A DNA stretch of 42,933 nt from DASYGT01 sp035999365 (GCA_035999365.1 DASYGT010000021.1:1-42933); one strand, 5' to 3'; counted from the stretch's first letter, positions 7,788 to 16,814 are shown. Translations and numbers: made by a program. Notes: generated from the sequence alone by a model not told the origin.

Positions 7788-9271
7788 CGGCGGCCTCGTT
7801 CGATCCCCGCACCGGCAGTTCGAAGCCGGCGCCGCCGGACTCGACCGTCACCGAGATCGACGCTGCGCTGGCCGCGGCGCGCACCGCGGCTGCAGCAGTC
7901 GCGTCCAGCCCGCCGGGCGAACGACAGCAGTGGTTGACCGCGATCGCCGACGCCCTAAGGGACGAGCAGGATCGCCTGGTCACGGTCGCCGACGCAGAGA
8001 CGGCACTCGGCAACGTCCGCCTGAACGGCGAGCTGGAACGTGCCGCCGCTGCACTGCGGTTCTACGGGACGGTGGCCGCCGAAGGCTCCTGGCTCGACGC
8101 GACCATCGACCACGCCACCGACGCGCGTCCCGACCTGCGCCGCACCAACGTCCCGCTGGGACCTGTCGCGATCTTCGGAGCCAGCAACTTCCCGTTCGGG
8201 TTCGGGGTGCTCGGCCACGACACCGGGTCGGCGATCGCGGCCGGCTGCCCGGTGGTGGTCAAGGCGCACCCGGCACATCCCCGGCTGTCGGCCGAACTCG
8301 GCGCGGTAGCCGCTGCCGCACTCGAGCGAGCCGGGGCGCCGGCCGGCACGTTTGCGCTCGTACACGGCTACGACGCCGGCGTCGCGCTCGTCACCCACCC
8401 CGACACCCGGGCGGTCGCCTTCACGGGTTCCCAGGCGGGCGGCATGGCGCTCTGGCGCGCGGCGGCCGGCCGCGAGCGGGCGATCCCGGTGTACGCGGAG
8501 ATGGGCACCGTCAACGCGGTGGTCGTCACGCCGGCAGCGGGACACCAGCGGGCCGCCGAGATCGCTGCCGGCTTCGTTACGTCCTTCACCCTGGGCATGG
8601 GCCAGTTCTGCACGAAACCCGGGCTGCTGCTCGCGCCCCGAGGGGCGGATCTCCCCCGGCTCGTCGCGGACGCGCTGACGTCCGCCGCACCGGGCGGCTG
8701 GCTACTCACCGACGGCATCGCGACCAGCTACGCCGAAGGCGTCGACGGGCTGACCGCGGCGGGAGCGACCGTGCTCTCTCGCACCGACGCAGCGACGGCT
8801 GGGTGGGCGGCCACGCCGACAGTGCTGACCGCGCCACCAGCGCTGCTCACCGGCGGGTCTCCGCTGCTCGAGGAATGCTTCGGGCCCGTCGCGCTCGTCG
8901 TCGAGTACGACTCTCAGGCCGAACTGGACCGGTTGCTCGACGCACTGCCCGGGGCCCTGGCCGGCGCGGTGCACTGCGGCCGCGACGATGACGATGTCGC
9001 GTATCTGGTCGATCGACTGAGCGGCTCGGTCGGGCGGGTCGTCGTCAACGATTGGCCCACCGGCGTCGCCGTCACCTGGGCACAGCACCACGGCGGCCCG
9101 TGGCCCGCTACGAGTGACCCGTCGGCGTCATCGGTCGGTGCGGCCGCCCTGCGCCGCTTCGTCCGGCCGGTCGCCTACCAGGCTGTGCCCGACAATGCGC
9201 TGCCGCCCGCGGTGCAGGAGGCGAACCCGTGGCGGCTGTCACGACGGGTCGACGGAACGCTGCAGACGTGA
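7784..9271 (+). CDS. Aldehyde dehydrogenase, alpha-ketoglutaric-semialdehyde dehydrogenase-like
   Basis: Soluble aldehyde dehydrogenase of 495 residues. It has the subgroup hallmarks of alpha-ketoglutaric semialdehyde dehydrogenases: F-G-A-S-N-F-P-F-G-F with Asn135, K-A-H-P-A-H-P at 160-166, the base Glu239 in V-Y-A-E-M-G-T-V-N, and nucleophile Cys276 in G-Q-F-C-T-K-P-G. The family usually acts on C5 dicarboxylate semialdehydes with NADP+. It starts at ATG 7784, which overlaps the upstream stop by four bases, and it runs into the CoA-transferase start, so the three proteins are translationally coupled. In this setting it may make a dicarboxylate such as glutarate, which the next enzyme would activate; that is inference. 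Confidence 0.87.
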   Translation: MTAASFDPRTGSSKPAPPDSTVTEIDAALAAARTAAAAVASSPPGERQQWLTAIADALRDEQDRLVTVADAETALGNVRLNGELERAAAALRFYGTVAAEGSWLDATIDHATDARPDLRRTNVPLGPVAIFGASNFPFGFGVLGHDTGSAIAAGCPVVVKAHPAHPRLSAELGAVAAAALERAGAPAGTFALVHGYDAGVALVTHPDTRAVAFTGSQAGGMALWRAAAGRERAIPVYAEMGTVNAVVVTPAAGHQRAAEIAAGFVTSFTLGMGQFCTKPGLLLAPRGADLPRLVADALTSAAPGGWLLTDGIATSYAEGVDGLTAAGATVLSRTDAATAGWAATPTVLTAPPALLTGGSPLLEECFGPVALVVEYDSQAELDRLLDALPGALAGAVHCGRDDDDVAYLVDRLSGSVGRVVVNDWPTGVAVTWAQHHGGPWPATSDPSASSVGAAALRRFVRPVAYQAVPDNALPPAVQEANPWRLSRRVDGTLQT

Positions 9272-10434
9272 GCCGGCCCCTCGACGGGCTGCTCGTCGCC
9301 GATTTCAGCCGCGTGCTCGCCGGACCACTGGCGACGATGCATCTTGCTGACCTGGGTGCCACGGTGATCAAGGTGGAGCGGCCCGGAGCAGGCGACGACA
9401 CCAGGGCGTGGGGTCCGCCGTGGACCGAGCACTCGTCGTCCTACTTCGAATGCGTGAACCGCAGCAAATACAGCCTCGCCCTCGATCTCGCCGAGCCGGC
9501 CGACCAAGCTTGCGCACGCGAGCTGGCGGTACGGGCCGACGTCCTCGTGGAGAACTTCCGACCCGGCGCGCTGGCGCAGTACGGACTCGACTACGACACG
9601 GTCGCCGCCCGCAACCGCCGGATCGTGTACTGCTCCATCTCCGGATTCGGCAGCGGCGCCGGCGCCGACCGGCCCGGGTACGACTTTCTTGTCCAAGCAG
9701 TCGGCGGACTGATGAGCATCACCGGCGACAGGGACGGGGAGCCGACGAAGGTGGGTGTGGCGCTAGTTGACGTGCTCACCGGCAAGGACGCGGTGATGGG
9801 CATCCTCGCCGCGCTGACCGCGCGGTCGCGCCACGGGCACGGCGATCATGTCGAGGTCGACCTGCTGTCCAGCTTGTTGGGGGGCCTGGTCAACCAGGCG
9901 GCGGCGTTCCTGACCACCGGGCGCGCGCCGGGCAGGATGGGCGACCAGCATCCGTCCATCGCGCCGTACGAGACGCTGCAGTGCGCCGACGGCGTGCTCG
10001 CCGTCGCCTGCGGCAACGACCAGCAATTCCGCCGCTTGGCTTGCGTGCTGGGCAGACCGGGCCTCACCGAAGATGCGCGTTTCGCGACCAATGCCGCTCG
10101 CGTGGCCAACCGACGCCGGCTCGTCGACGCCTTGGAGACACAGTTACGCACACTGCCCGCCGACGAGTGGGAACGGCGCCTGACAGCGGTGGGCGTGCCG
10201 GCCGGACAGGTCGGCGACATCGCTTCTGCCATCGAGCACGCCACCAACCTGGGACTCGCGCCGCTCGTCGACCCGGGCGGCGGCTCCCCCGCACAGATTC
10301 GCCATCCGGTCCGGTTCACCGCGGCCGGGGTCGCGCCCGCCGGTCCACCGCCTGGGGTCGGGAGCGACCAGGAGCAGCTGCTCGCATGGCTCGGCGATCC
10401 GTCCACGACGCTGCAGCACCCCGCCGAGAGGTGA
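9229..10434 (+). CDS. CaiB/BaiF (family III) CoA-transferase
   Basis: Formyl-CoA-transferase-like enzyme of 401 residues that moves CoA between an acyl-CoA and a free acid. It shows V-A-D-F-S-R-V-L-A-G-P at about 23-33, D-L-G-A-T-V-I-K-V-E-R-P-G at 41-53, V-L-V-E-N-F-R-P-G, and the catalytic aspartate Asp181 in G-V-A-L-V-D-V-L-T-G. GTG 9229 has GGAGG seven bases upstream and gives a 43-base overlap with the aldehyde dehydrogenase gene. GTG 9268, which overlaps the stop as GTGA, is an equally sensible start and would give 388 residues. Human SUGCT-like members of this family make glutaryl-CoA from glutarate, which would suit the neighbouring dehydrogenase. Confidence 0.88.
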   Translation: MAAVTTGRRNAADVSRPLDGLLVADFSRVLAGPLATMHLADLGATVIKVERPGAGDDTRAWGPPWTEHSSSYFECVNRSKYSLALDLAEPADQACARELAVRADVLVENFRPGALAQYGLDYDTVAARNRRIVYCSISGFGSGAGADRPGYDFLVQAVGGLMSITGDRDGEPTKVGVALVDVLTGKDAVMGILAALTARSRHGHGDHVEVDLLSSLLGGLVNQAAAFLTTGRAPGRMGDQHPSIAPYETLQCADGVLAVACGNDQQFRRLACVLGRPGLTEDARFATNAARVANRRRLVDALETQLRTLPADEWERRLTAVGVPAGQVGDIASAIEHATNLGLAPLVDPGGGSPAQIRHPVRFTAAGVAPAGPPPGVGSDQEQLLAWLGDPSTTLQHPAER

Positions 10435-10482
10435 CGTGGTCGCCTCAGGTCACAGCGAAAGCGCTCGCCGTCGATCTGCGCC

Positions 10483-11010
10483 TCAACTCGTGACCTGGTC
10501 ACGGCGTGGCCAGTCGTAGACCACCGAGGTTCGCAGCACGACGTCCTGGGCCGAACGGTTCTCGCGGCTGACAAGCACCCAGACAAGGCCGATCGGGATG
10601 GTGACGCACAAGGCGGCGCGAACCGTGGCACCGGCCCAGCGCAGATGCGTGCCCCGGAAGCTAATCACGCGAAGGCCGAGCAGCTGGTCTCCCCACGTCC
10701 GCCCCCAGATGCGCCACGCGGCCGTCAGGTAGACGAATTCGACCGCGCCGCCGATGATCAGCACGAAGGCAAAGTTAGGGGCGAGAAAATGAAACGCCTG
10801 CGGCGCCCACAGAAACTTGACGATCGAGATCGTCGTGTAGGCGCCGAGCAGAACACCGATCACGACGCCGGCGTCGACGACGTTGGCGAGCATGCGGGTG
10901 ACGAAGCCGGCGCGTCTGCCCTGGATCTCTGGCCGGGTGAGGGCGAGCAGATCTCGTCGCGGCGGCGGGGCGTGCCACGGATACCCGCCCGTCTCAGGTT
11001 GCTCGATCAT
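10483..11010 (-). CDS. RDD family membrane protein
   Basis: Integral membrane protein of 175 residues with the RDD domain. The domain opens with R-R-A-G-F-V-T-R-M-L-A-N-V-V-D-A-G-V, where the conserved Arg and Asp are visible. It continues through three or four hydrophobic segments with W-G-R-T-W-G-D-Q-L-L-G-L-R-V, the usual second RDD motif. The C-terminus has S-A-Q-D-V-V-L-R-T-S-V-V-Y-D. ATG 11010 is favoured because it starts right at the overlap with the upstream gene (17 bases). The role is unknown; members are proposed transporters. It forms a two-gene unit with the repeat protein upstream. Confidence 0.85.
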   Translation of the reverse strand: MIEQPETGGYPWHAPPPRRDLLALTRPEIQGRRAGFVTRMLANVVDAGVVIGVLLGAYTTISIVKFLWAPQAFHFLAPNFAFVLIIGGAVEFVYLTAAWRIWGRTWGDQLLGLRVISFRGTHLRWAGATVRAALCVTIPIGLVWVLVSRENRSAQDVVLRTSVVYDWPRRDQVTS

Positions 11011-11695
11011 CACTGCGGCGCTTTCCGGGCCGGTTCGGTGCGGCCGGCCGGCGAGGCGCCCGCCGAAGGAGCAACCGGTCCACGATCCGTTCGACAGCCA
11101 CATCGGCGTCGGCGCTGCCGCGGCGGATGCCGCGCACGATGTCGGTGGTCATCGACCCGCTCGAGCTGCGGATGATCACCGGCAGATCGATTCCGTCGAC
11201 CACGTAGCGGGCCAGGCCGATCAGATCCAGGCGGGCGACGATCGGGTCAAGGTCCACCCGGGCAACGATTGAGTCGAGGTCGAGCCGGTCGACGATGGCG
11301 TCGACATCGAGCTGGGCAGCGACCTCGCCGACGTCCGTTCGCGCGAGCACCGCTTCGACGGTCCGCGGAATGACGGCATCGGCGATCCGGCCGATCTCGG
11401 CGAGGGCTACTGCGCGCTGCGCCTCGCCCTGGGCTCGTGCCGCCTGCACCACGCCACGGGCGCGCTGCCGCACAAAGCTCGGCACGGGCATCAGCCGCAC
11501 GGCCTCCTGCGAGGTCCGCGCGGCCACCCGGAAGACCGTGCGCGCCACGGTCATGGCGAGCACGGTGGTGGCGAGCGCGGCGTCCGCCGCGTCCTGTACG
11601 GCGAGATCCGACGCTCGCACGGCCGGGCGCGGTTGCAATCGCCCCGTTGTCCGCGTCGCGGCAGGCAGCCGCGAGCGCCCGCTCTCGTCGCGCAT
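10994..11695 (-). CDS. Conserved protein with 9-residue leucine/aspartate repeats
   Basis: I do not recognise a named family. The product has 233 residues from ATG 11695. The N-terminal half is alanine-rich and probably helical. Residues around 125-165 hold a tandem 9-residue repeat of pattern L-D-[LV]-D-x-I-V-x-R, with units ending in A-I-V-D-R, S-I-V-A-R, P-I-V-A-R and I-G-L-A-R-Y. The downstream part has V-D-G-I-D-L-P-V-I-I-R and a basic tail. Similar repeat proteins next to RDD genes occur in other actinobacteria, as far as I recall. The gene overlaps the RDD gene by 17 bases, so the two are probably made together, perhaps as a membrane protein and its partner. The frame is open upstream to 11824, so the start is uncertain. 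Confidence 0.65.
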   Translation of the reverse strand: MRDESGRSRLPAATRTTGRLQPRPAVRASDLAVQDAADAALATTVLAMTVARTVFRVAARTSQEAVRLMPVPSFVRQRARGVVQAARAQGEAQRAVALAEIGRIADAVIPRTVEAVLARTDVGEVAAQLDVDAIVDRLDLDSIVARVDLDPIVARLDLIGLARYVVDGIDLPVIIRSSSGSMTTDIVRGIRRGSADADVAVERIVDRLLLRRAPRRPAAPNRPGKRRSDDRAT

Positions 11696-11950
11696 GTGCT
11701 CAGCGTGGCCCCGAACGGCGCTCGACTCGTCATCCGAGCAGGGTGAGCTGCATTCTCGTGATCGCGTAGGGCAACGGGTCGAAAGACCTCGCGCCCTGGG
11801 GCAGCGCGCTCGGACGACAGGCATGCCGACCCGATGACGCTTGACGCGAAGGGACGCGATGCGGCCGGCGCGGCTTCGGCGGTCAGGCCCGGACCGGCGC
11901 GACCGTACGGCGCCGAATCTGCACGCCGGTCTGCCCCAACGAGCTCGTGC

Positions 11951-13006
11951 TCAGCAGATTCGCGGAAGCTGCTCGCCCACGGGGGTGTCGACGACCCGGG
12001 TCGCGCCGAAGGTTGTCGTGGCGACGACCAGGCCGGGATGCTCCTCCACGCACTCTCCGATCACGGCAGCCGCGGTACCGAGCGGATTCGCGCGCATCGC
12101 CGCCAACACGGCGTCGGCTGACTCGCGCGGCACGAAGGCCACGAGCTTGCCCTCGTTCGCTACATACATCGGATCGAGGCCGAGCATCGCGCACGCGTTG
12201 CCGACGTCCGCAGGCACCGGGATCGACGACTCGACCAATCGCACACCGACATGGGACGCCGCAGCGATCTCGTTCAGCGATGTCGCCAGTCCGCCACGGG
12301 TCGGGTCGCGCAGCACATGCAGGTCGGGCGTCACGGCGAGCATTGCCTGGACCAGCGGGGTCAGCGGGGCCGAGTCGGTGACCAGGTGCGAACCGAACTC
12401 GATCCCCTCGCGCACGCTCATGATCGCGACACCGTGTACGCCGATTTCGCCGCTGACGATCACGACGTCGCCGGGCCGCGCGCGGTCCGGACGGATGTCG
12501 ACACCGTCCGCGACGACGCCGATGCCGGCGGTGTTCACGTAGACCTGATCGCCGTGCCCGGCGTCGACGACCTTGGTGTCGCCGGTAACCACGGTGACGC
12601 GGGCAGCGCGCGCCGCGGTGCCGATGTCGTTCGCGACGCGACCGACGACCGACAGCTCGGTGCCTTCCTCGAGCACGAAGCCGCAGGACAGGTGCGCCGG
12701 GGTCGCGCCGCTCATCGCCAGGTCGTTGACCGTCCCGTTCACGGCGAGATGACCGATCGACCCGCCCGGAAAGAACAGCGGCCGCACCACGAACGTGTCG
12801 GTCGAGAAAGCGATGCGCGTGCCGCCGAGCGACACGACTGCCGAGTCGGCCAGCCCGGACGGGGACGCACCGAACGCCGGCACGAACAGGTGCTCGACGA
12901 GCTCGGCCGACAACTGGCCGCCGCCGCCGTGGCCCATGACGATCGTCGGGCTGTCCCGCAACGGGGCGGGGCACGTCCAGCCCTCGAAGTCCAGCAGCTC
13001 AGCCAA
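11951..13006 (-). CDS. hypE: Hydrogenase expression/formation protein HypE
   Basis: HypE, 351 residues, dehydrates the carboxamide that HypF places on its C-terminal cysteine to a thiocyanate, the source of the cyanide ligands of the NiFe active site. It shows the G-H-G-G-G-G-Q-L start of the ATP-binding AIR-synthase-like domain, the D-P-T-R-G-G-L-A-T-S-L-N-E loop, and the diagnostic C-terminus P-R-I-C with the modified Cys last. No ATG or GTG lies at the right place. TTG 13006 has GGAGG nine bases upstream, overlaps the hypD stop and gives a normal family length, so I propose a TTG start. It is the last gene of the long hydrogenase operon. Confidence 0.93.
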   Translation of the reverse strand: MAELLDFEGWTCPAPLRDSPTIVMGHGGGGQLSAELVEHLFVPAFGASPSGLADSAVVSLGGTRIAFSTDTFVVRPLFFPGGSIGHLAVNGTVNDLAMSGATPAHLSCGFVLEEGTELSVVGRVANDIGTAARAARVTVVTGDTKVVDAGHGDQVYVNTAGIGVVADGVDIRPDRARPGDVVIVSGEIGVHGVAIMSVREGIEFGSHLVTDSAPLTPLVQAMLAVTPDLHVLRDPTRGGLATSLNEIAAASHVGVRLVESSIPVPADVGNACAMLGLDPMYVANEGKLVAFVPRESADAVLAAMRANPLGTAAAVIGECVEEHPGLVVATTTFGATRVVDTPVGEQLPRIC

Positions 13007-14108
13007 TGCCGGCGACCTCCGGCACCTGGAGGCGGCGGTAAAGGTAGTACGCCGCGCACGCACCTTCGCTGGACACCATCGTCGCGCCGAGCGGGTTGCG
13101 CGGCGTGCACTCTTTGCCGAACGCCGCGCACTGATGCGGCTTGATGAGCCCCTGCAGCACCTCGCCGCTGCGGCACACCGACGACTCCTCCGTAGCGATG
13201 TCGCCGACCTCGAACCGGTACTCCGCGTCGAGGTCGCGGTACTTCTCCGAGAGCCGCCAGCCGCTGTCCGGAATCGTCCCGATCCCTCGCCAGCCACGGT
13301 CGGTCACCTCGAATACGTCCTGCAACAGTCTCATCGCCGGCTCGTTGCCCTCGTCGCGCACCGCACGCGCGTACGCGTTGTCCAGCCGCGCCTCGGCCGC
13401 CTCGAGCTGGTGCACCACCCGCCGAATGCCCTCGAGGATGTCGAGCGGTTCGAACCCGGTCACGACGATCGGCACGCGGAACCGTTCGACGAGCGGCGGG
13501 TACTCCCAAGTGCCCATCACGCTGCAGACGTGGCCGGCGGCGAGGAAGCCCTGCACGCGGCAGGTCGGCGACGCCATGATCGCCTCGATCGCCGGTGGCA
13601 CGCGCACGTGCGAGACAAGCATGCTGAAATTCCCGATGCCGAGCCGGCGCGCTTGGTACACCGCCATCGCGTTCGGCGGCGCGGTCGTCTCGAACCCGAT
13701 CCCGAAGAACACCACCTGCCGGTCCGGGTTCTCACGCGCGATCCTCAGCGCGTCGAGCGGTGAGTACACGACCCGCACGTCCCCGCCTGCGCTCTTGATC
13801 CGGAACAGGTCACGGCCGCTGCCCGGCACGCGCAGCATGTCGCCGAACGAGCAGAAGACGACGCCCGGCCGCGAGGCGATCTCGAGCGCCTTGTCGATCA
13901 GCTCGAGCGGGGTGACACACACCGGGCAGCCCGGACCGTGGATCAGCTCGACCTTCGGGATCAGCTGGTCGATGCCGTGCCTGATGATCGAGTGGGTCTG
14001 CCCGCCGCACACCTCCATCAGCGCCCACGACCGGGTCGTCGTCGCGTTGATGTCGTCGACCAGTCGCTTGGCCAGTTCGGGGTCGTTGAACTCGTCGAGG
14101 TACTTCAT
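12999..14108 (-). CDS. hypD: Hydrogenase formation protein HypD
   Basis: HypD, 369 residues, is the iron-sulfur scaffold on which, together with HypC, the Fe(CN)2CO unit is assembled. Conserved elements are visible: M-E-V-C-G-G-Q-T-H with Cys34, G-P-G-C-P-V-C with Cys61 and Cys64, G-F-E-T-T-A-P, A-A-G-H-V-C-S-V-M-G, and the C-terminal cysteines of the 4Fe-4S site in S-S-V-C-R-S-G, H-Q-C-A-A-F-G-K-E-C-T-P and E-G-A-C-A-A-Y. The start overlaps the hypC stop (ATGA) and the stop overlaps hypE by eight bases, so hypC-D-E are coupled. Confidence 0.96.
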   Translation of the reverse strand: MKYLDEFNDPELAKRLVDDINATTTRSWALMEVCGGQTHSIIRHGIDQLIPKVELIHGPGCPVCVTPLELIDKALEIASRPGVVFCSFGDMLRVPGSGRDLFRIKSAGGDVRVVYSPLDALRIARENPDRQVVFFGIGFETTAPPNAMAVYQARRLGIGNFSMLVSHVRVPPAIEAIMASPTCRVQGFLAAGHVCSVMGTWEYPPLVERFRVPIVVTGFEPLDILEGIRRVVHQLEAAEARLDNAYARAVRDEGNEPAMRLLQDVFEVTDRGWRGIGTIPDSGWRLSEKYRDLDAEYRFEVGDIATEESSVCRSGEVLQGLIKPHQCAAFGKECTPRNPLGATMVSSEGACAAYYLYRRLQVPEVAGIG

Positions 14109-14398
14109 GACCTGGGCACCTCCTGACCTGCCTGGGTAGCGGCGATCTCCCAGGCGTCACCGAACTCCTTGTCCAGCTCGCCCATCTCGCGGAACAGCGC
14201 AAGGGTCTCCAGTGCGGACTGCTCGTCGAGGCGCTGGAGGGCGAACCCGACGTGCACGATCGTGTACTCGCCGACCGCCAGATCGGGAACGAACTCGAGG
14301 CACACCTCCTTGTCGACCCCACCGAAGTCCACGCGGGCCATCCGGGTGCCGTCCTTCTCCCAGATCTCGAGCACCTTGCCCGGTACGGCTAGACACAT
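14105..14398 (-). CDS. hypC: HypC/HybG/HupF family hydrogenase chaperone
   Basis: Small chaperone of 97 residues that partners with HypD and delivers the iron-ligand unit to the hydrogenase large subunit. It starts M-C-L-A-V-P-G-K-V, in which Cys2 is the essential ligand exposed after Met removal. It continues with a typical beta-barrel sequence, including V-D-F-G-G-V and V-G-E-Y-T-I-V-H-V-G-F-A. The length is usual. It lies ten bases after hypF and overlaps hypD by four. Confidence 0.95.
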   Translation of the reverse strand: MCLAVPGKVLEIWEKDGTRMARVDFGGVDKEVCLEFVPDLAVGEYTIVHVGFALQRLDEQSALETLALFREMGELDKEFGDAWEIAATQAGQEVPRS

Positions 14399-14408
14399 GG
14401 CGATCCCC

Positions 14409-16721
14409 TCATCGAACCCTCGCTCCCACCGCGATCTGCCCCAAGGCCAGGCCCGCGTCGCTCGGCGGGACCAGGCGATGACGGAGCACCGTGAAGCCGG
14501 CGGCGCCGAGACCCTCTGCGCACAGAACGGTCAGCAGCACGTTCAGGAAGACGCCGCCGGAAAGCGCGACGGTGTCCAGGTCGTGCGTCTCGCGCAGCCG
14601 TACGGCGAGTTGCACGACTGCGTCGGCGACGCCGCGATGGAAGCGTGCGGCGACGATCGCGGCCGGCGCACCCGCGGCGATGTCGCGCACGGCCGCGCGG
14701 ACGACCGGCGTCGGGTCGAGCTGCCACGGCGCGCTGTCGGCGTGCAGTGCGAAGGCGTACGGCGCTCCACAGTCGTCGACGGCCTCACGTGCCAGGCCCT
14801 CGAACCGCATCGCCGCCTCGGCCTCGTAGGCGACCCGGTGGCACACCCCGGCCAGCGACGACATCGCGTCGAACAGCCGCCCCATGCTAGACGTCGGTGT
14901 ACACCCGAAGCCGCGGTCCAGTTGACGGGCAAGAAGGCGGACCTCGTCGGCGGAACATGCCTGCACGCAGCGCAACGCGGGATCCCAGGCAACGCCCGCG
15001 GTGCGCAGGTGCGACAACGCCATCCGGCACGGATTGCGCACACCGGCGTCGCCGCCGGGCAGCCACGTGTAACGCAGGTGCGCCGCGCGCTCGTAGCCGT
15101 CGTAGTCGGCGAGCAGCACCTCGCCGCCCCACACCGCGCCGTCGTCGCCGTAGCCGGTTCCGTCGAACGCAACGCCGATGACGCGCGAACCTCCGTCGTG
15201 CCCGTTCTCGGCGAGCGCGGAAGCGATGTGCGCGTGGTGGTGCTGCACCCGGCGCAGCGGCCGGCCGTGGGCGTGCCGCACGGCCCACCGGCCGCTGCGG
15301 TACCCCGGATGCCGGTCGGTGACGAGCACGGCCGGCGCGACGCCGGTGATCTCGCTCAGTTGCGCGGTGGCCCGGTCGAACGCCTGCAATGTCGCGAGGT
15401 CGTCCATGTCGCCGACGTGCGCGGACAGCCACGCGTAGCCGTCCTGCGCCACGCAGAAGGTGTTCTTCAGATCGCCGCCGGTCGCGAGCGCCGGCGCGAC
15501 GCGCATCGGCAGCGCGATCGGCAGCGGGGCGAAGCCGCGTGAGCGGCGTACGGGTAGCTGCGCGCCGCCGGCCACGCGCACGACCGAGTCGTCGCACGGT
15601 ACGTGGATCGGACGATCGTGCTGCAACCACGCGTCTGCCATGCCTGCCAGCCGCGTGCGGGCGTCCTCGTCGTCGATCACCAGCGGTTCGCCCGACACGT
15701 TGCCGCTGGTCATCACCAGCACGCGCGGGCCGACCGGGTCGCCGGGCAGCCCGAACAGGAGTCGGTGCAGCGGCGTGTAGCCGAGCATGATGGCGACGTC
15801 GGGGCACTCCGGCGCCACCTCGTCCGCCAGCGCGAGCGGCGGGTCGGGACGCTTGACGAGCAGCACGACGGGGCTGCGGGCGTCCAGCAGCAGGTCGCGT
15901 TCGCGCGCGTCGATCACGGCCAGGTCGTGCGCGGTCTCGATGCCGTCGACCATCACGGCGAACGGCTTGTCGCCGCGGTCCTTGCGCTTGCGCAGGGTGG
16001 CGACGGCGTCCCGGTCGGTCGCGTCGCAGGCGAGGTGGTATCCGCCGATCCCCTTGACTGCGACGATCGCGCCGGCGCACAGCAACCGGCGCGCCCGCTG
16101 CACGGCTGCGTCACCCGTCCACGCACTGTCCCCCGTCCGCAGGGTGAGGGTCGGTCCGCAGTCGGGGCAGGCGACCGTCTGGGCGTGGAAGCGCCGGTCC
16201 GCCGGGTCGGCGTACTGCGCGGCACAGCGTGGGCACAACGGCAGGTCCGCCATCGTCGTCGCCGGCCGGTCGTACGGGAGCGCCCGGACGATCGTGAACC
16301 GCGGTCCGCAGTTGGTGCAGCTGATGAACGGGTGGCGGTGGCGCGGATCGTTCGGGTCGGCCAACTCCGCCAGGCATTGCGGGCAGGTGGCCACGTCCGG
16401 CGACACGAGCGTGCGGCCAGGTCCGCCGTGCGACTCGGCGATGACGAAGTCGGTACCACCGCGGGGTGCAACCTCGATCGACTCGACCGCGGCGACCTGT
16501 GCCATCGGGGGCGCGTCGGAGCGCACTCGGCGCGCGAACTCGGTGAGGTCGCTGTGCCGTCCTTCGACCTCGCACACCACCCCGGCGCCGTCGTTCGCCA
16601 CCGCTCCCGACAAGGCCAGCTCACGTGCGAGCGCATAGACGAAGGGACGGAATCCGACGCCCTGCACGAGGCCATGGATGTGCACGCACAGCCGTTCTCG
16701 CGCGGTGCTCGCCTCGGTCAC
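14409..16721 (-). CDS. hypF: Carbamoyltransferase HypF
   Basis: HypF, 770 residues, uses carbamoyl phosphate and ATP to carbamoylate the HypE C-terminal cysteine. Domains in order: an N-terminal acylphosphatase-like domain (G-L-V-Q-G-V-G-F-R-P-F at about 17-27); two zinc-finger-like Cys clusters (C-P-Q-C...C-T-N-C and C-P-R-C...C-P-D-C, about residues 115-195); a YrdC-like domain; and a Kae1-like C-terminal domain with H-H-H-A-H-I-A-S-A and G-V-A-F-D-G-T-G-Y-G. The start is GTG. It sits 93 bases after the microprotein gene, the largest gap inside the minus-strand operon, and directly before hypC. Confidence 0.95.
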   Translation of the reverse strand: MTEASTARERLCVHIHGLVQGVGFRPFVYALARELALSGAVANDGAGVVCEVEGRHSDLTEFARRVRSDAPPMAQVAAVESIEVAPRGGTDFVIAESHGGPGRTLVSPDVATCPQCLAELADPNDPRHRHPFISCTNCGPRFTIVRALPYDRPATTMADLPLCPRCAAQYADPADRRFHAQTVACPDCGPTLTLRTGDSAWTGDAAVQRARRLLCAGAIVAVKGIGGYHLACDATDRDAVATLRKRKDRGDKPFAVMVDGIETAHDLAVIDARERDLLLDARSPVVLLVKRPDPPLALADEVAPECPDVAIMLGYTPLHRLLFGLPGDPVGPRVLVMTSGNVSGEPLVIDDEDARTRLAGMADAWLQHDRPIHVPCDDSVVRVAGGAQLPVRRSRGFAPLPIALPMRVAPALATGGDLKNTFCVAQDGYAWLSAHVGDMDDLATLQAFDRATAQLSEITGVAPAVLVTDRHPGYRSGRWAVRHAHGRPLRRVQHHHAHIASALAENGHDGGSRVIGVAFDGTGYGDDGAVWGGEVLLADYDGYERAAHLRYTWLPGGDAGVRNPCRMALSHLRTAGVAWDPALRCVQACSADEVRLLARQLDRGFGCTPTSSMGRLFDAMSSLAGVCHRVAYEAEAAMRFEGLAREAVDDCGAPYAFALHADSAPWQLDPTPVVRAAVRDIAAGAPAAIVAARFHRGVADAVVQLAVRLRETHDLDTVALSGGVFLNVLLTVLCAEGLGAAGFTVLRHRLVPPSDAGLALGQIAVGARVR

Positions 16722-16814
16722 GTCGTCACCTCGCCCCAGTCGTCGACTCGTGGTGGGCAGGCACGTCCTCGATCGGACGCTACGCCCGATCGGCGCACCT
16801 GCACCCCCGCGTTC

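Noticed and set aside
10446..10497. CAGGTCAC and GTGACCTG inverted repeat between convergent CoA-transferase and RDD genes
   Set aside because: The 36-base loop is too long for a convincing terminator, and one arm lies inside the RDD coding end.
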